Positions 50,662 to 61,100 of a stretch of DNA of 64,000 nt are shown here, one piece after another. The first letter of the stretch is position 1. The number at the start of each line of letters is the position of its first letter. Where the stretch lies: the NCBI RefSeq assembly GCF_016858305.2, contig NZ_CP074436.1, positions 2,810,001 through 2,874,000 of the forward strand, in the 5' to 3' direction. Under the pieces are notes generated by a model, which saw only the letters and a program-made list of their open reading frames with translations, did not search any database and was not told the DNA's origin. The translations under genes were made by a program, and so were the position numbers. This DNA comes from Polaribacter sp. Q13. Its GTDB lineage: Bacteria > Bacteroidota > Bacteroidia > Flavobacteriales > Flavobacteriaceae.

Positions 50662-52089
50662 TTAGTCTATTTCAGAAACTCTTAATGTATTTACCATTCC
50701 TTTAGCCTCCACTGGCATAGAAGTTAAGTTAATCATTAAATCTCCTACTGAAACGATACCACTTTCTTTCGTTATTTTGTTAATATCTACAACAGTATCA
50801 TCTGTACTTAAATGTTTATCGTAAAAGAACGCTCTAACACCCCAAAGTAAATTAACTTTTGATAAAATTCTTCTTTCTGAAGAAAATACCAATATTTCTG
50901 CTTTCGGTCTCCAAGCTGAAATTTGAAAAGCAGTATATCCACTTCTTGTTAAAGTAGAAATAGCTTTTGCATCTATATTATCTGCCATTAATGCTGCATG
51001 ATGACAAACAGATTTTGTTATAAATCTATTTGTTCTAATATGTGGTGCTTCATGTGGTACTTTAATCATGCTAGAGTTTTCTACTGCTCTAATGATTTCA
51101 GACATTTTCTGAATTACTTTTAAAGGATGTTTCCCTACAGAAGTTTCACCAGATAACATTACAGCATCTGCTCCGTCCATAATTGAATTGGCAACATCAT
51201 TTACTTCTGCTCTTGTTGGAACAGGATTATCAATCATTGTTTCCATCATTTGAGTTGCAATAATTACAGGAATTCTTGCTCTCTTAGCACGTCTTACTAA
51301 TTTTTTCTGAATTAATGGAACGTCTTGCATAGGAATTTCTACTCCTAAATCTCCACGAGCAACCATTAAACCATCACAATAAGGAATTAATGCGTCTATA
51401 TTTGCAACTGCTTCTGGTTTTTCTATTTTAGCAATAACTGGTACTCTATAATCTGAATGTTCATCAATTAAATCGCGTAACATTCTTAAATCTTCTGGAG
51501 TTCTTACAAAAGAAAGTGCCATCCAATCTACCTTTAAGCCTAAAGCAAAAACGGCATCTTCTTTATCTTTTTCTGTTAAAGCAGGTAAAGAAATAGCTGT
51601 GTTTGGTAAGTTTACTCCTTTTTTAGAATTTAAAGGTCCCCCAACTATAACTTTTACAACAACTTCTTTGTCTTTATCTGTAGAAACTACTTCAAAACGT
51701 AATTTACCATCATCTACCATAATGTTTTCTCCAACTTTTACGTCTTTAGGAAAACGTTGGTAGGTCATAAATGCTTTTTTGTTGTTACCAATACACTTTT
51801 CTGTAGTAAAGGTAAAAAGGTCTCCATCATTTAAAATTACACCATCTTCCATAACTCCTACACGAAGTTTTGGCCCTTGTAAATCTGCTAAAATAGCAAC
51901 ATTGAATCCTTCTTCTTTATTAATTTCTCTAATTCTTTTTACATTCAGTTTTACAACATCATAATCTGCGTGCGAAAAATTAATTCTAAAGACATTGACA
52001 CCTGCAATTGCCAACTCTTTCATCTTTTCTTTGGTGTCTATTGCTGGACCTAAGGTTGCAACTATTTTTGTTTTTTTGTATTCTATCAT
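50662..52089 (-). CDS. pyk: Pyruvate kinase
   Basis: A 475-residue enzyme: KIVATLGPAIDTKEKM at the start, GVNVFRINFSHA, the active-site signature VIAKIEKPEAVANID (Lys-Glu), MVARGDLGVEI, and TAQMMETM-like IATQMMETM. It converts phosphoenolpyruvate and ADP to pyruvate and ATP, the last step of glycolysis. It is last of the acpP-fabF-rnc-IPExxxVDY-pyk gene order typical of Flavobacteriia, 2 nt after the IPExxxVDY gene. Confidence 0.97.
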   Translation of the reverse strand: MIEYKKTKIVATLGPAIDTKEKMKELAIAGVNVFRINFSHADYDVVKLNVKRIREINKEEGFNVAILADLQGPKLRVGVMEDGVILNDGDLFTFTTEKCIGNNKKAFMTYQRFPKDVKVGENIMVDDGKLRFEVVSTDKDKEVVVKVIVGGPLNSKKGVNLPNTAISLPALTEKDKEDAVFALGLKVDWMALSFVRTPEDLRMLRDLIDEHSDYRVPVIAKIEKPEAVANIDALIPYCDGLMVARGDLGVEIPMQDVPLIQKKLVRRAKRARIPVIIATQMMETMIDNPVPTRAEVNDVANSIMDGADAVMLSGETSVGKHPLKVIQKMSEIIRAVENSSMIKVPHEAPHIRTNRFITKSVCHHAALMADNIDAKAISTLTRSGYTAFQISAWRPKAEILVFSSERRILSKVNLLWGVRAFFYDKHLSTDDTVVDINKITKESGIVSVGDLMINLTSMPVEAKGMVNTLRVSEID

Positions 52090-52091
52090 GT

Positions 52092-52562
52092 TTAAAATAT
52101 TAAAAAGTCTTTAGACTTTAGGGTGTTTTTATCAATTGAAAATGCTGTAATTACATTGTCAATATTTTTTATACTATTTATTGTTTTCAAAACAAATTCA
52201 TATTCTAAATCTCCACAAATTTTTAAAAAGAAATCTACTTTTTTCTTTTCCGGAATTAAATATGTTTTTGTTTCTAATGTTAGTAATAACTGATTAGCTG
52301 CTGTTTGGTTTTCTCGTCTATAACTATTTGCTATTAAAAACCAATCGTAATCATATTCTTTATTTTCATAATTATATATAGAAAAAGAGGCTTTCTTTTC
52401 TTCTATCACAAACTCTAAATTCTCTTTTGCTTTATAAAACCTAGTATTTAGGTTTTTATTTAATAAGTAGGCAAGTTTATAATCTTCTAAAGTAGAATGG
52501 ATTCCTATTAAAGAATATTCTTCTTCGCAAAAATCGTCCATTTCTAAAGCGTGTACTTGCAT
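52092..52562 (-). CDS. IPExxxVDY family protein
   Basis: A 156-residue protein carrying the family motif IPEKKKVDF (Phe in place of the final Tyr) near residue 105. It opens MQVHALEMDDFCEEEYSLIG and contains LAYLLNKNLNTRFYK. The family is limited to Bacteroidota and lies, as here, between rnc and pyk. Function unknown. Confidence 0.88.
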   Translation of the reverse strand: MQVHALEMDDFCEEEYSLIGIHSTLEDYKLAYLLNKNLNTRFYKAKENLEFVIEEKKASFSIYNYENKEYDYDWFLIANSYRRENQTAANQLLLTLETKTYLIPEKKKVDFFLKICGDLEYEFVLKTINSIKNIDNVITAFSIDKNTLKSKDFLIF

Positions 52563-52652
52563 AGATTATAAGTAATACTTGTATTATGAAAGGGCTAAAT
52601 TACTAATTGTTTAGGACATTACCTTTAATTTTAACGAAAACGTTATCGTGGG

Positions 52653-53390
52653 CTAACTTAAATCAATTTGGTTTTGAAACGCAAAATACACTCTTTTAGC
52701 GGCTTGCTCTTCTGCTTTTTTCTTAGAAGTGGCTCTTCCTTTAGCTATTTGCTCTCCGTCTATACTTATCTTTACACTAAAGTGCTTAATAGCTTCGTTA
52801 CCAGAATCTTCATAAGTATCAAAAGTGTACTTTTTCTTTTGTTTTTGGCACCACTCTATAATAAGACCTTTGTAGCTCGTTATTTTTCCTTCTAGTTTTT
52901 CAATATCAACATAAGGAACAATTACATTTTCGAAAATAAATTTTTGACAAGTATTGTAGTTTTTATCTAAATAAATAGCGCCTACTAATGCTTCAAAAAT
53001 ATTACCATGAATATTATCACCAACGTTAGATTGGTCTATATTACTTTTTACAAAACGTATTAAGTTTAGGTCTTTACCTAATTCATTTAAATGCTCTCTA
53101 CTTACAATTTTAGAGCGCATTTGTGTAAGATAACCTTCACTTCCTGAAGGTACTTTTTTATATAAATAAGATGCAATTACAGAGCCCAATATAGAATCTC
53201 CTAAAAATTCTAAACGTTCGTAATTAATAGGCAATCCTTTACCGTCTAGCATTTGCACAGATCTATGTGTAAATGCTTTTTTGTATGTATTTATTCTTCT
53301 AGGTGAAAAATTGAGTAATTTTTTTAATTCGTAGTACAATTGTGTATCCTCTTCGTTGAGAGGCTTTACTATTTTACGAATAAAATTCAT
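52653..53390 (-). CDS. rnc: Ribonuclease III
   Basis: A 245-residue dsRNA endonuclease. The catalytic signature NYERLEFLGDSIL carries the metal-binding Glu and Asp; the second acidic patch is NIFEALVGAIYLD. The C-terminal dsRNA-binding domain (about 165-240) ends GRATSKKKAEEQAAKRVYF. It processes rRNA precursors and structured RNAs. It begins 9 nt after fabF. Confidence 0.96.
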   Translation of the reverse strand: MNFIRKIVKPLNEEDTQLYYELKKLLNFSPRRINTYKKAFTHRSVQMLDGKGLPINYERLEFLGDSILGSVIASYLYKKVPSGSEGYLTQMRSKIVSREHLNELGKDLNLIRFVKSNIDQSNVGDNIHGNIFEALVGAIYLDKNYNTCQKFIFENVIVPYVDIEKLEGKITSYKGLIIEWCQKQKKKYTFDTYEDSGNEAIKHFSVKISIDGEQIAKGRATSKKKAEEQAAKRVYFAFQNQIDLS

Positions 53391-53399
53391 AGGGTATTA

Positions 53400-54653
53400 T
53401 TATTCATCTAATTTTCTAAATGCAACGCATGCATTATGTCCACCAAAACCAAAGGTATTACTCATAGAAACTTTAATGTCTCTCTTTTGAGCTTTATTTA
53501 AGGTTAAGTTTAATTCTGGATTGATATTTTCATCTACATTAACATGATTAATTGTTGGTGGCACAATACTATGTTTCATTGCTAAAATTGCAGCAATAGA
53601 CTCTATAGCTCCCGCAGCACCTAACAAGTGACCTGTCATAGATTTTGTAGAATTAATATTAATGTTTTTGGCATGATCACCAAAAACCTCCGAAATTGCT
53701 TTTAATTCTGCAACATCTCCTAAAGGTGTAGAAGTACCATGGGTATTAATATGGTCTACATCTTCTGGTTTAATTCCTGAATTTTCTAAACAATTATTCA
53801 TAACAGCAATTACCCCAATTCCTTCTGGGTGAGGTGCAGTCATGTGATACGCATCAGAAGACATTCCGCCTCCAATAACCTCAGCATAAATTTTTGCTCC
53901 TCTTGCTTTTGCGTGTTCGTAACTTTCTAAAACCAAAGCACCTGCTCCTTCACCTAATACAAAACCATCACGTTCTGCATCAAAAGGTCTAGACGCTGTT
54001 TCTGGGCTTTCATTTCTTGTAGATAAGGCGTGCATGGCATTAAAACCACCAACACCAGAAATTACAACTGCAGCTTCAGAGCCACCAGTTACAATTACAT
54101 CACAAGTTCCTAAACGAATATAATTTAAAGCATCTATCATTGCGTTAGCAGATGATGCACATGCAGAAACTGTAGTATAATTTGGCCCCATAAATCCATT
54201 CTTAATAGAAATGTTTCCTGGTGCAATATCTGCAATCATTTTTGGAATAAAGAAAGGATTAAACCTTGGTGTACCGTCTCCAGCTCCAAAATTTATAGCT
54301 TCGTTTTGAAAAGTTTCTAAGCCTCCAATTCCTGCTCCCCAAATTACACCAACGCGTAATTTGTTTAATTTTTCTAAATCAAAATTTGCATCTGCAATTG
54401 CTTCGTCTGAAGCTACCATTGCATACTGCGTAAATCGATCCATTTTACGTGCGTCCTTTCTATTAATAAAGTCCGTTACCTCGAAATTCTTTAATTCACA
54501 TGCAAAACGAGTTTTGAACTTGGCAGCATCAAAACCTTTAATAGGTGCCGCCCCGCTAACTCCGTTAACTAAAGCATTCCAATATTCTTCAATATTATTA
54601 CCAATTGGCGTTAGTGCGCCAAGTCCAGTGACTACAACTCGTTTTAACTGCAT
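53400..54653 (-). CDS. fabF: Beta-ketoacyl-ACP synthase II
   Basis: A 417-residue condensing enzyme. Catalytic Cys in VSACASSANAMI, His in NTHGTSTPLGD and His in STKSMTGHLLGAAGA, plus the C-terminal NTFGFGGHNAC loop. It extends acyl-ACP with malonyl-ACP in type II fatty-acid synthesis and can condense palmitoleoyl-ACP. It begins 6 nt after acpP. Confidence 0.97.
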   Translation of the reverse strand: MQLKRVVVTGLGALTPIGNNIEEYWNALVNGVSGAAPIKGFDAAKFKTRFACELKNFEVTDFINRKDARKMDRFTQYAMVASDEAIADANFDLEKLNKLRVGVIWGAGIGGLETFQNEAINFGAGDGTPRFNPFFIPKMIADIAPGNISIKNGFMGPNYTTVSACASSANAMIDALNYIRLGTCDVIVTGGSEAAVVISGVGGFNAMHALSTRNESPETASRPFDAERDGFVLGEGAGALVLESYEHAKARGAKIYAEVIGGGMSSDAYHMTAPHPEGIGVIAVMNNCLENSGIKPEDVDHINTHGTSTPLGDVAELKAISEVFGDHAKNININSTKSMTGHLLGAAGAIESIAAILAMKHSIVPPTINHVNVDENINPELNLTLNKAQKRDIKVSMSNTFGFGGHNACVAFRKLDE

Positions 54654-54659
54654 ATAAAT

Positions 54660-54896
54660 TTACTTTTTTGCTTCTTCAATATAGCTAACTGCTTGACCTA
54701 CTGTTCCGATGTTCTCTGCTTGATCATCTGGTATTTGAATATCAAATTCTTTTTCGAATTCCATGATTAATTCAACAGTATCTAAAGAATCTGCTCCTAA
54801 ATCGTTTGTGAAGCTAGCTTCTGTTGTTACTTCGTTATCGTCTACTCCTAATTTGTCTACGATAATAGCTTTTACTCTTGATGCAATGTCTGACAT
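54660..54896 (-). CDS. acpP: Acyl carrier protein
   Basis: A 78-residue acidic ACP with the phosphopantetheine Ser37 in [12 protein letters not shown]. It carries acyl chains through fatty-acid synthesis. First gene of the operon; the spacer to the divergent purN is 171 nt. Confidence 0.98.
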   Translation of the reverse strand: MSDIASRVKAIIVDKLGVDDNEVTTEASFTNDLGADSLDTVELIMEFEKEFDIQIPDDQAENIGTVGQAVSYIEEAKK

Positions 54897-55067
54897 AATT
54901 TTGTGTTTTTTAAAATTTTAATCGTGGCAAAAATACGAATCTTAACAATTAAAACTAATTTTTGCCGCAAAAATGATTCTTAAAAGTAAAGAAAAATATT
55001 TAATCTTCACTTAAAATAATCTATTTGTTAATAATTATTCTTTTTTTTGTAGCTTAGAAATGAAGTT

Positions 55068-55640
55068 ATGAAGCGTATTGTTATTTTTGCATCTGGTTCT
55101 GGAACGAACGCAGAAAACATTATTAAATTTTTTAATCATACTAAAACCGCTAAGGTTACTACTGTGCTATGTAACAATGAGCATGCCAAAGTGTTTGATA
55201 GATGTAAAAATTTAAACATCAAATGTTTACATTTTAAAAAAGAAGTTTTTTTTACTTCGGATGAAATACTAAATCTCTTAAAAGAGCAGGCAGATTACAT
55301 TATTTTAGCAGGCTTTTTATGGAAAATTCCAACTAAAATTATTGATGCTTTTCCGAATAAAATCATCAATATTCATCCTGCATTATTGCCAAAATATGGA
55401 GGAAAAGGAATGTATGGTATGAACGTTCACAAGGCCGTAAAAGAAAATAAAGAAACAGAAACTGGCATAACAATTCACTATGTAAATGCCAATTATGACG
55501 AAGGTGCTATCCTTTTTCAGGCAAAAACAGCTCTTTTAGAAGATGATTCTCCTGAAATTATTGCAGAAAAGATTCATATTTTAGAACAAGAGTACTTTCC
55601 TAGAGTTATTGAAGATGTAATTTTAGACATAAATGAGTAA
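55068..55640 (+). CDS. purN: Phosphoribosylglycinamide formyltransferase
   Basis: A 190-residue PurN: RIVIFASGSGTNAENI (phosphate loop), NIHPALLPKYGGKGMYG, with the catalytic His in NVHKAV, and GITIHYVNANYDEG with the catalytic Asp. It transfers formyl from 10-formyl-tetrahydrofolate to GAR in purine synthesis. The last 8 nt overlap the next gene. Confidence 0.96.
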   Translation: MKRIVIFASGSGTNAENIIKFFNHTKTAKVTTVLCNNEHAKVFDRCKNLNIKCLHFKKEVFFTSDEILNLLKEQADYIILAGFLWKIPTKIIDAFPNKIINIHPALLPKYGGKGMYGMNVHKAVKENKETETGITIHYVNANYDEGAILFQAKTALLEDDSPEIIAEKIHILEQEYFPRVIEDVILDINE

Positions 55641-56268
55641 AAAAAAGTTTTATGTGGTTTGGAACGGACGCAGAAAAGGGGTTTTTACTTCTTGGAAAGT
55701 CTGTAAAAAGCAAATTGACGGTTTTGAAGGTGCGCAATACAAATCTTTTGCAGATTTAAATGAGGCAGAAATAGCTGCAACCAAAAATTATGCAGACTAT
55801 GTAGGTAAAGACACTAAAAAAGTTACTTTGTCTTCAACAGAAAAAGAAAAAATTGGTAGACCTAATTTAGAAAGTATTTCTGTGGATGCAGCTTGTTCTG
55901 GAAATCCGGGTAAAATGGAATACAGAGGTGTTTTAACGCATAACAAACAACAACTTTTCTTAAAAGGTCCATTTGCTAAGGGAACCAATAATATTGGCGA
56001 ATTTCTGGCGCTAGTGCACGGAATTGCTTTATTAAAGAGTAAGAACAAAGAAAATATTCCTATTTATTCCGATTCTAGAATCGCCATGAGTTGGGTAAAA
56101 CAAAAAAGATGTAAAACCAATATGCATTTTGATGCTTCTAACAAAGATTTATTAGAGTTGATAAAAAGAGCCGAAACTTGGCTTAAAAATAATACGTACA
56201 AAAACCCAATTCTTAAATGGGAAACCAAAGCTTGGGGAGAAATTCCTGCAGATTTTGGAAGGAAGTAG
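55633..56268 (+). CDS. Viroplasmin-RNase H1 fusion
   Basis: A 211-residue RNase H. An N-terminal viroplasmin-like (Cauli_VI / RNH1 N-terminal) domain (2-45: KKFYVVWNGRRKGVFTSWKV) binds RNA/DNA hybrids, and the catalytic RNase H fold (about 75-210) has acidic residues in SVDAACSGNPGKMEYRG, NNIGEFLALVHG and YSDSRIAMSW. It removes RNA from R-loops and primers. It overlaps purN by 8 nt. The stop TAG overlaps the first unit of a ten-copy heptamer array. Confidence 0.93.
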   Translation: MSKKKFYVVWNGRRKGVFTSWKVCKKQIDGFEGAQYKSFADLNEAEIAATKNYADYVGKDTKKVTLSSTEKEKIGRPNLESISVDAACSGNPGKMEYRGVLTHNKQQLFLKGPFAKGTNNIGEFLALVHGIALLKSKNKENIPIYSDSRIAMSWVKQKRCKTNMHFDASNKDLLELIKRAETWLKNNTYKNPILKWETKAWGEIPADFGRK

Positions 56269-56336
56269 TTATCAGTTATCAGTTATCAGTTATCAGTTAT
56301 CAGTTATCAGTTATCAGTTATCAGTTATCAGTTATC
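56267..56336. repeat. Ten perfect tandem copies of a heptanucleotide
   Basis: AGTTATC is repeated ten times without error (56267-56336), followed by a partial AG. The first unit overlaps the RNase H stop codon. Similar CAGTTGGCAGTT and TCAGTGGCAGTTTTCAGT traces lie at 1362-1390 and 22400-22420. Perfect identity implies recent or ongoing slippage. Confidence 0.95.
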
Positions 56337-56345
56337 AGAATTTAA

Positions 56346-56570
56346 AAAATCTATGAGTTATATTCAATAGAAAATATCGCAATTGTTGTTAATGCATACA
56401 ATTTGTCACTTAAAAGTATTGAGAAATGGCATAACAGTGATAACGCAGCAATACCTAAAACATTAAGACAAGAATTATGGCTCTCCAAAACAGATGTAGC
56501 TATTCAATTAAGCATGACCACATGTGTATATTTTAAAACAGAACAGGAGATTCTATTATTTTTATCATAA
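56346..56570 (+). pseudogene. Possible remnant of a helix-turn-helix gene
   Basis: A 74-codon open stretch without a usable start codon near its beginning. It reads ENIAIVVNAYNLSLKSIEKW, then NAAIPKTLRQELWLSKTDV, and ends at TAA 56568-56570. The first part resembles the core of XRE-type helix-turn-helix proteins. The missing 5' end and the tandem repeat just before it suggest decay or truncation. Confidence 0.35.
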
Positions 56571-56572
56571 AG

Positions 56573-56609
56573 AAAAACCCCAAAACTAATTATTAGTTTT
56601 GGGGTTTTT
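56573..56609. terminator. Bidirectional terminator before susD
   Basis: AAAAACCCCAAAACTAA and TTAGTTTTGGGGTTTTT pair almost perfectly around TTA, with A/T runs outside. It would end the minus-strand susCD transcript. Confidence 0.85.
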
Positions 56610-56641
56610 ACTTTATAAAACTTGTTAATATTTAATAGATA

Positions 56642-58111
56642 CTAATAATTATTTTGCACCAAAACTCCTTGTGATAAGGATATTTGAGACAATGGAATGG
56701 GCATTATTTCATGTTTATTTTTTTGAAACCCTAAAGGAGCTAAGATCGTTTCTGCTCTATTTGTTCTAATCAAATCATGAAATCTAAAACCTTCTCCTGC
56801 AAGTTCTACACGTCTTTCGTGATAAATAGCATCTAATAAAGGTTGTCCGCTAAGTGCTGCTGGTAAATCTGGCACAACTGTAATTGCATTTGCACCCCTA
56901 GCACGTTTTCTAACTTTATTTACATATTCTACAGCAGTTCCAGGATCTGTATTATAAATAGCTTCTGCATACATTAAATAAGCATCGGACAATCTTATAA
57001 TTCTAATATTATTAGCATTATTCCCTTTTCCACCTACAGATGGTATTGCATAATCTGTGTAAGGAGCCCATGCATACTTTCTCACAAACCATTCGGTTCC
57101 ATAACCGCCTGTTACATTGTAAAAAGAAGCATCTAGTCTAGGATCGTTTGCCTCAAACTCATTTCTTAAATCATCTTTTACTTGCCCAAAACCAATTCCA
57201 CCTTTACTTCTTGGAGCCATCATATGAGGCATTCTTCCTCCTAAATTGTCTGAATTTGTAGAATAGTTTACTTCAAAAATAGAACCTGATCCCCATTCTC
57301 CTACAGAATTAAAAATAGAACCATAATCATCTTCTAATTTATAAGATAACGTAAACAACTGATCTCCGTACGTTTTTACTTGTTCCATTTTATTTTGATA
57401 TAAAGACACACGCATCATTAAACCTAAAGCAGCTCCTTTATCAGCATGCCCTAAATAATCAGTTCCTTTATCAAATCTTGATGGCAAAGCAGGAATTGCA
57501 ATTTTTAGATCATCTTCTATCAATGTGTAAATAGCTTCTTGTGTTGTTCTAGGTACATTAAATTCTCCTACCTCTAAAGGTTCTGTAATTAATGGCACTC
57601 CCCCAAACGTATTTACCAAATCAAAATAATAATAAGCTCTTAAAAAATAAGCTTCTGCTATAATTTCTTTTTTTCTAGCTTCATCTTCAAAAGCAATCTC
57701 TGGAACTTTTTCTAACACTAGGTTTGCAAAATAGACTCCTTTAAAATTAACTTTCCAAATATTTTCTACTGACTTGTTTGATGATGTTAAGTTGTATAGT
57801 TCTTTTTCGTATAATTGAGGACCATCACTAGCTCTTGCCCCACCTTTTAAAAGATCGTCAGTACCAATGTCTCCAAACAATAAGTCATTAGACGTAGAAG
57901 CTATAAAATTTTCTCTCCCATACATTTCTCGCATTGGGGTATAAGCAGCAATAACCGCTCTTTCTGCATCTTCAGGAGTTTTGTAAAAACTTTCTAAAAG
58001 TGGTTCTCCATATATATTTGTATCTAAATAATCACTACATGACACCAAGATTAAGGCAAGTAATAAACAGCTATTTTTAATATATTTTATTATTTTATTA
58101 TCTACTATCAT
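56642..58111 (-). CDS. susD: SusD/RagB-family outer-membrane lipoprotein
   Basis: A 489-residue lipoprotein with lipobox LVSC (Cys25), TPR-like helices (about 60-330), and the C-terminal pattern LSDAYLMYAEAIYN, VEYVNKVRKRARGAN, and YHERRVELAGEGFRFHDLIR, typical of SusD. It caps the SusC barrel at the cell surface and binds the substrate. It lies 11 nt after susC. The bound glycan or peptide cannot be inferred. Confidence 0.95.
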   Translation of the reverse strand: MIVDNKIIKYIKNSCLLLALILVSCSDYLDTNIYGEPLLESFYKTPEDAERAVIAAYTPMREMYGRENFIASTSNDLLFGDIGTDDLLKGGARASDGPQLYEKELYNLTSSNKSVENIWKVNFKGVYFANLVLEKVPEIAFEDEARKKEIIAEAYFLRAYYYFDLVNTFGGVPLITEPLEVGEFNVPRTTQEAIYTLIEDDLKIAIPALPSRFDKGTDYLGHADKGAALGLMMRVSLYQNKMEQVKTYGDQLFTLSYKLEDDYGSIFNSVGEWGSGSIFEVNYSTNSDNLGGRMPHMMAPRSKGGIGFGQVKDDLRNEFEANDPRLDASFYNVTGGYGTEWFVRKYAWAPYTDYAIPSVGGKGNNANNIRIIRLSDAYLMYAEAIYNTDPGTAVEYVNKVRKRARGANAITVVPDLPAALSGQPLLDAIYHERRVELAGEGFRFHDLIRTNRAETILAPLGFQKNKHEIMPIPLSQISLSQGVLVQNNY

Positions 58112-58122
58112 TATCTTATTTT

Positions 58123-61100
58123 TTAAAAGTTAATATTAGCTCCTACAGAAATTGTTCTAGTAGAAGGGTAACGTCCTCTATCAATTCCAATATCTAAAGG
58201 ATCGTTAGATGCTCCATCTACTCCTACTTCTGGGTCTAAACCATTGTACTTAGTAAATGTAAATACATTTTGAGCGGCAACGTATAACCTTAATTTACTA
58301 ACTGATATTTTTTCTGTTATGTTTTTTGGAATGGTGTATCCTAGTTCTATATTTTTTAATCTTAAATAAGAACCATCTTCTATATATCTACTTGATGATA
58401 AAGGCATATTTACACCTACATTTTTAAAGGTTGCTCTAGGTATAGAACTAGAAGTTCCTTCTCCTGTCCATCTGTTTAACATATTTGTAGTCATGTTAGA
58501 TCCTAAATCTCCTTCTAACCAATAAATACTTCTGTTAAAAATTTTGTTTCCTTCACTTCCTTGAAAAAATGCAGAAAAATCAAACTGCTTATAAGACATG
58601 TCTAAATTTAATCCGTAGGTAAAATCTGCAAAAGGAGAACCAATGTATTTTCTATCATCATCATTAATAACTCCATCTTCATTAATATCTCTATATTGTA
58701 CATCTCCAGGTTGAGTATTAGGAAGTGTAGCATTGTTATCTACCTCATCTTGATTTTGGAAAATTCCAATCATTTCAAAACCATAAAAAGAAGCGATAGG
58801 TTGCCCTACCTCTGTACGGTTAAAATCTTTAGCTTGTTGTCCTGATGTTAAAATGCCATCGTTGGCTAGTTTAAGAACCTTATTTTTAATAAAAGCAATG
58901 TTTCCACCAACACTAAAAGAAAAATCGTTGATTGTTTTTTTATAATTAGCTGTTAATTCTAATCCTTTGTTTTGAATATTACCAGCATTTTCAAATCCAT
59001 TTTCTTGATTTCCTGATGTTTGTAATACAGGAACTGCCAATAACAAATCTGTTGTATTTTTAATAAAATAATCAGCTGTAAAAGTGATTGAGTTTGCCAA
59101 GAATCCCATATCAAAACCAATGTTTTTAGTTACCGTTGTTTCCCATTTTAAATCTGCATTTCCAGATCTAAAAGGTGCAACCCCAACTTGTGTAGACTCC
59201 TCACCACCAAACACATAATTAGAACCTAAATTTAATGTATTTGCAATAGCTGTAACGGGAATGTTTTGATTTCCTGTTTCTCCCCACCCCAATCTAAACT
59301 TTAACTGACTGACAGCATCAAGTTTGTAAAAATTTTCTTTATGAACATTCCATCCCAAAGCTAAAGAAGGAAATTTCCCCCATCTGTTATTGGCTCCAAA
59401 ACGAGAAGACCCGTCTAATCTATAGGTTCCTGTTACTAAATATCTATCATCATAATTATAGTTTAACCTACCAAAGTAAGATAACAGTTTAGATTTAGAA
59501 ATATCTCCTGAATTAGTAGATGTAGAAACACTACCAGACCCTAAAGTAGGGTTTGCTACACTTACTGGAATACCACTACGTTGTGTGTTTACATTGTTGT
59601 ATTCTGACTCTTGTATTTCTTGTCCTAACAGTGCAGTTATACTATGTTTTTTTGCTATTGTTGTGTTATAATTTAGTGTGTTAGACAGTACCATAGATCT
59701 GTTTTCTGATCTATTTAAATTATACGTACTTACATCAGAATTATACGTTGGTGAAACATCGTATACTGGAATATAATAATCTACCTTAACATTGGTAATA
59801 TCTAATCCATAATTAGATCTAAACTTTAAACCTTTTAACACATCTACCTCTAAGAAAAGATTTCCTAAAAAGTTCTCTCTAGTATTAGGTCTTTGACCAT
59901 ATTTTGCCAAACCTAAAGGATTAATAGCAGAAGAATAAGTTGTAGAATTTAAAGAACCATCTGCTTTATAAATTGGAGTTACAGGATCTACTGCAAACCC
60001 AACAAAAGATGCTCTTGTCCATACATTTGGCCCATATTCTGGAATACTTACTCTATCTGATAAAGCATATTGTATGTTATGCCCTACTTTGATTGCTTCA
60101 TTTAATTTATAAGTATTGTTAATTCTTAAATTAGTTCTTTTATAAGAAGACTCTTTTACAATTCCTTTTTGTGAAATATGACCTATTGATACGTAATAAG
60201 TAGATTTATCACTACCTCCAGAAAAAGACAATTGATGATTGGTCATAACTCCAGTTTGATACACTGCATCTTTCCAATTATATGATGGTAATGAAGCAGG
60301 ATCTGATAATTCCGGATCTAAAGGAGTACCATCATTAGTATTTGCTTCGTTTCTTATTTCTGCCCACTGTTGAGCATTCATTACCTTTAAATTGTCTATT
60401 TTATTTTGAAAACCTGTATACGTATTATATGTGATAGTTGGTTTGTTTTTAGTCCCTTTTTTAGTTTCAATTAATATAACTCCATTTGCACCTCTAGATC
60501 CATAAATAGCCGTTGCTGATGCATCTTTTAATACTTCTACAGATTTTGCATCTTCCATGTTAATATTGGTAACATCACTTACCGGCACTCCATCTACTAC
60601 ATATAATGGATTTGAGTTGTTTACGGTTCCTGTTCCTCTAATTCTAACTGTAGGAGCTGCACCTGGGCTTCCAGAGCTTTTAGAAACACTTACTCCGGCA
60701 GCTCTACCCTGAATAGCTTGTGCGATAGAAACATTTTGTGTTTTACTAATTTGTTCTGTATTTATAGAAGAAACAGAACCTGTCATATCAGATTTTTTTA
60801 CAGTACCATACCCTACCAAAACAATCTCATCTAACTGCCCAACTTCTTCTTCTAAAGCAACATTAATATTCGTTTGGTTATTTACGGCAACTTCCTTTGT
60901 TTTATATCCCATATAAGAATACACTAAAACCGCACTTTTATCTTTTATAGAAATGGTATAAATTCCATCAAAATCTGTAGTTGTTCCGTTTGTCGATCCT
61001 TTTTCTAAAACACTTACACCTGGCAAAGGATTACCAAATTGGTCTTTTACAATACCTTTAATAGCTATCTTTAAAGGAATTGCTTTTGCACTTTTTTTAA

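Noticed and set aside
56267..56336. CRISPR array
   Set aside because: Units are 7 nt, perfectly tandem and without spacers; no cas genes are present.
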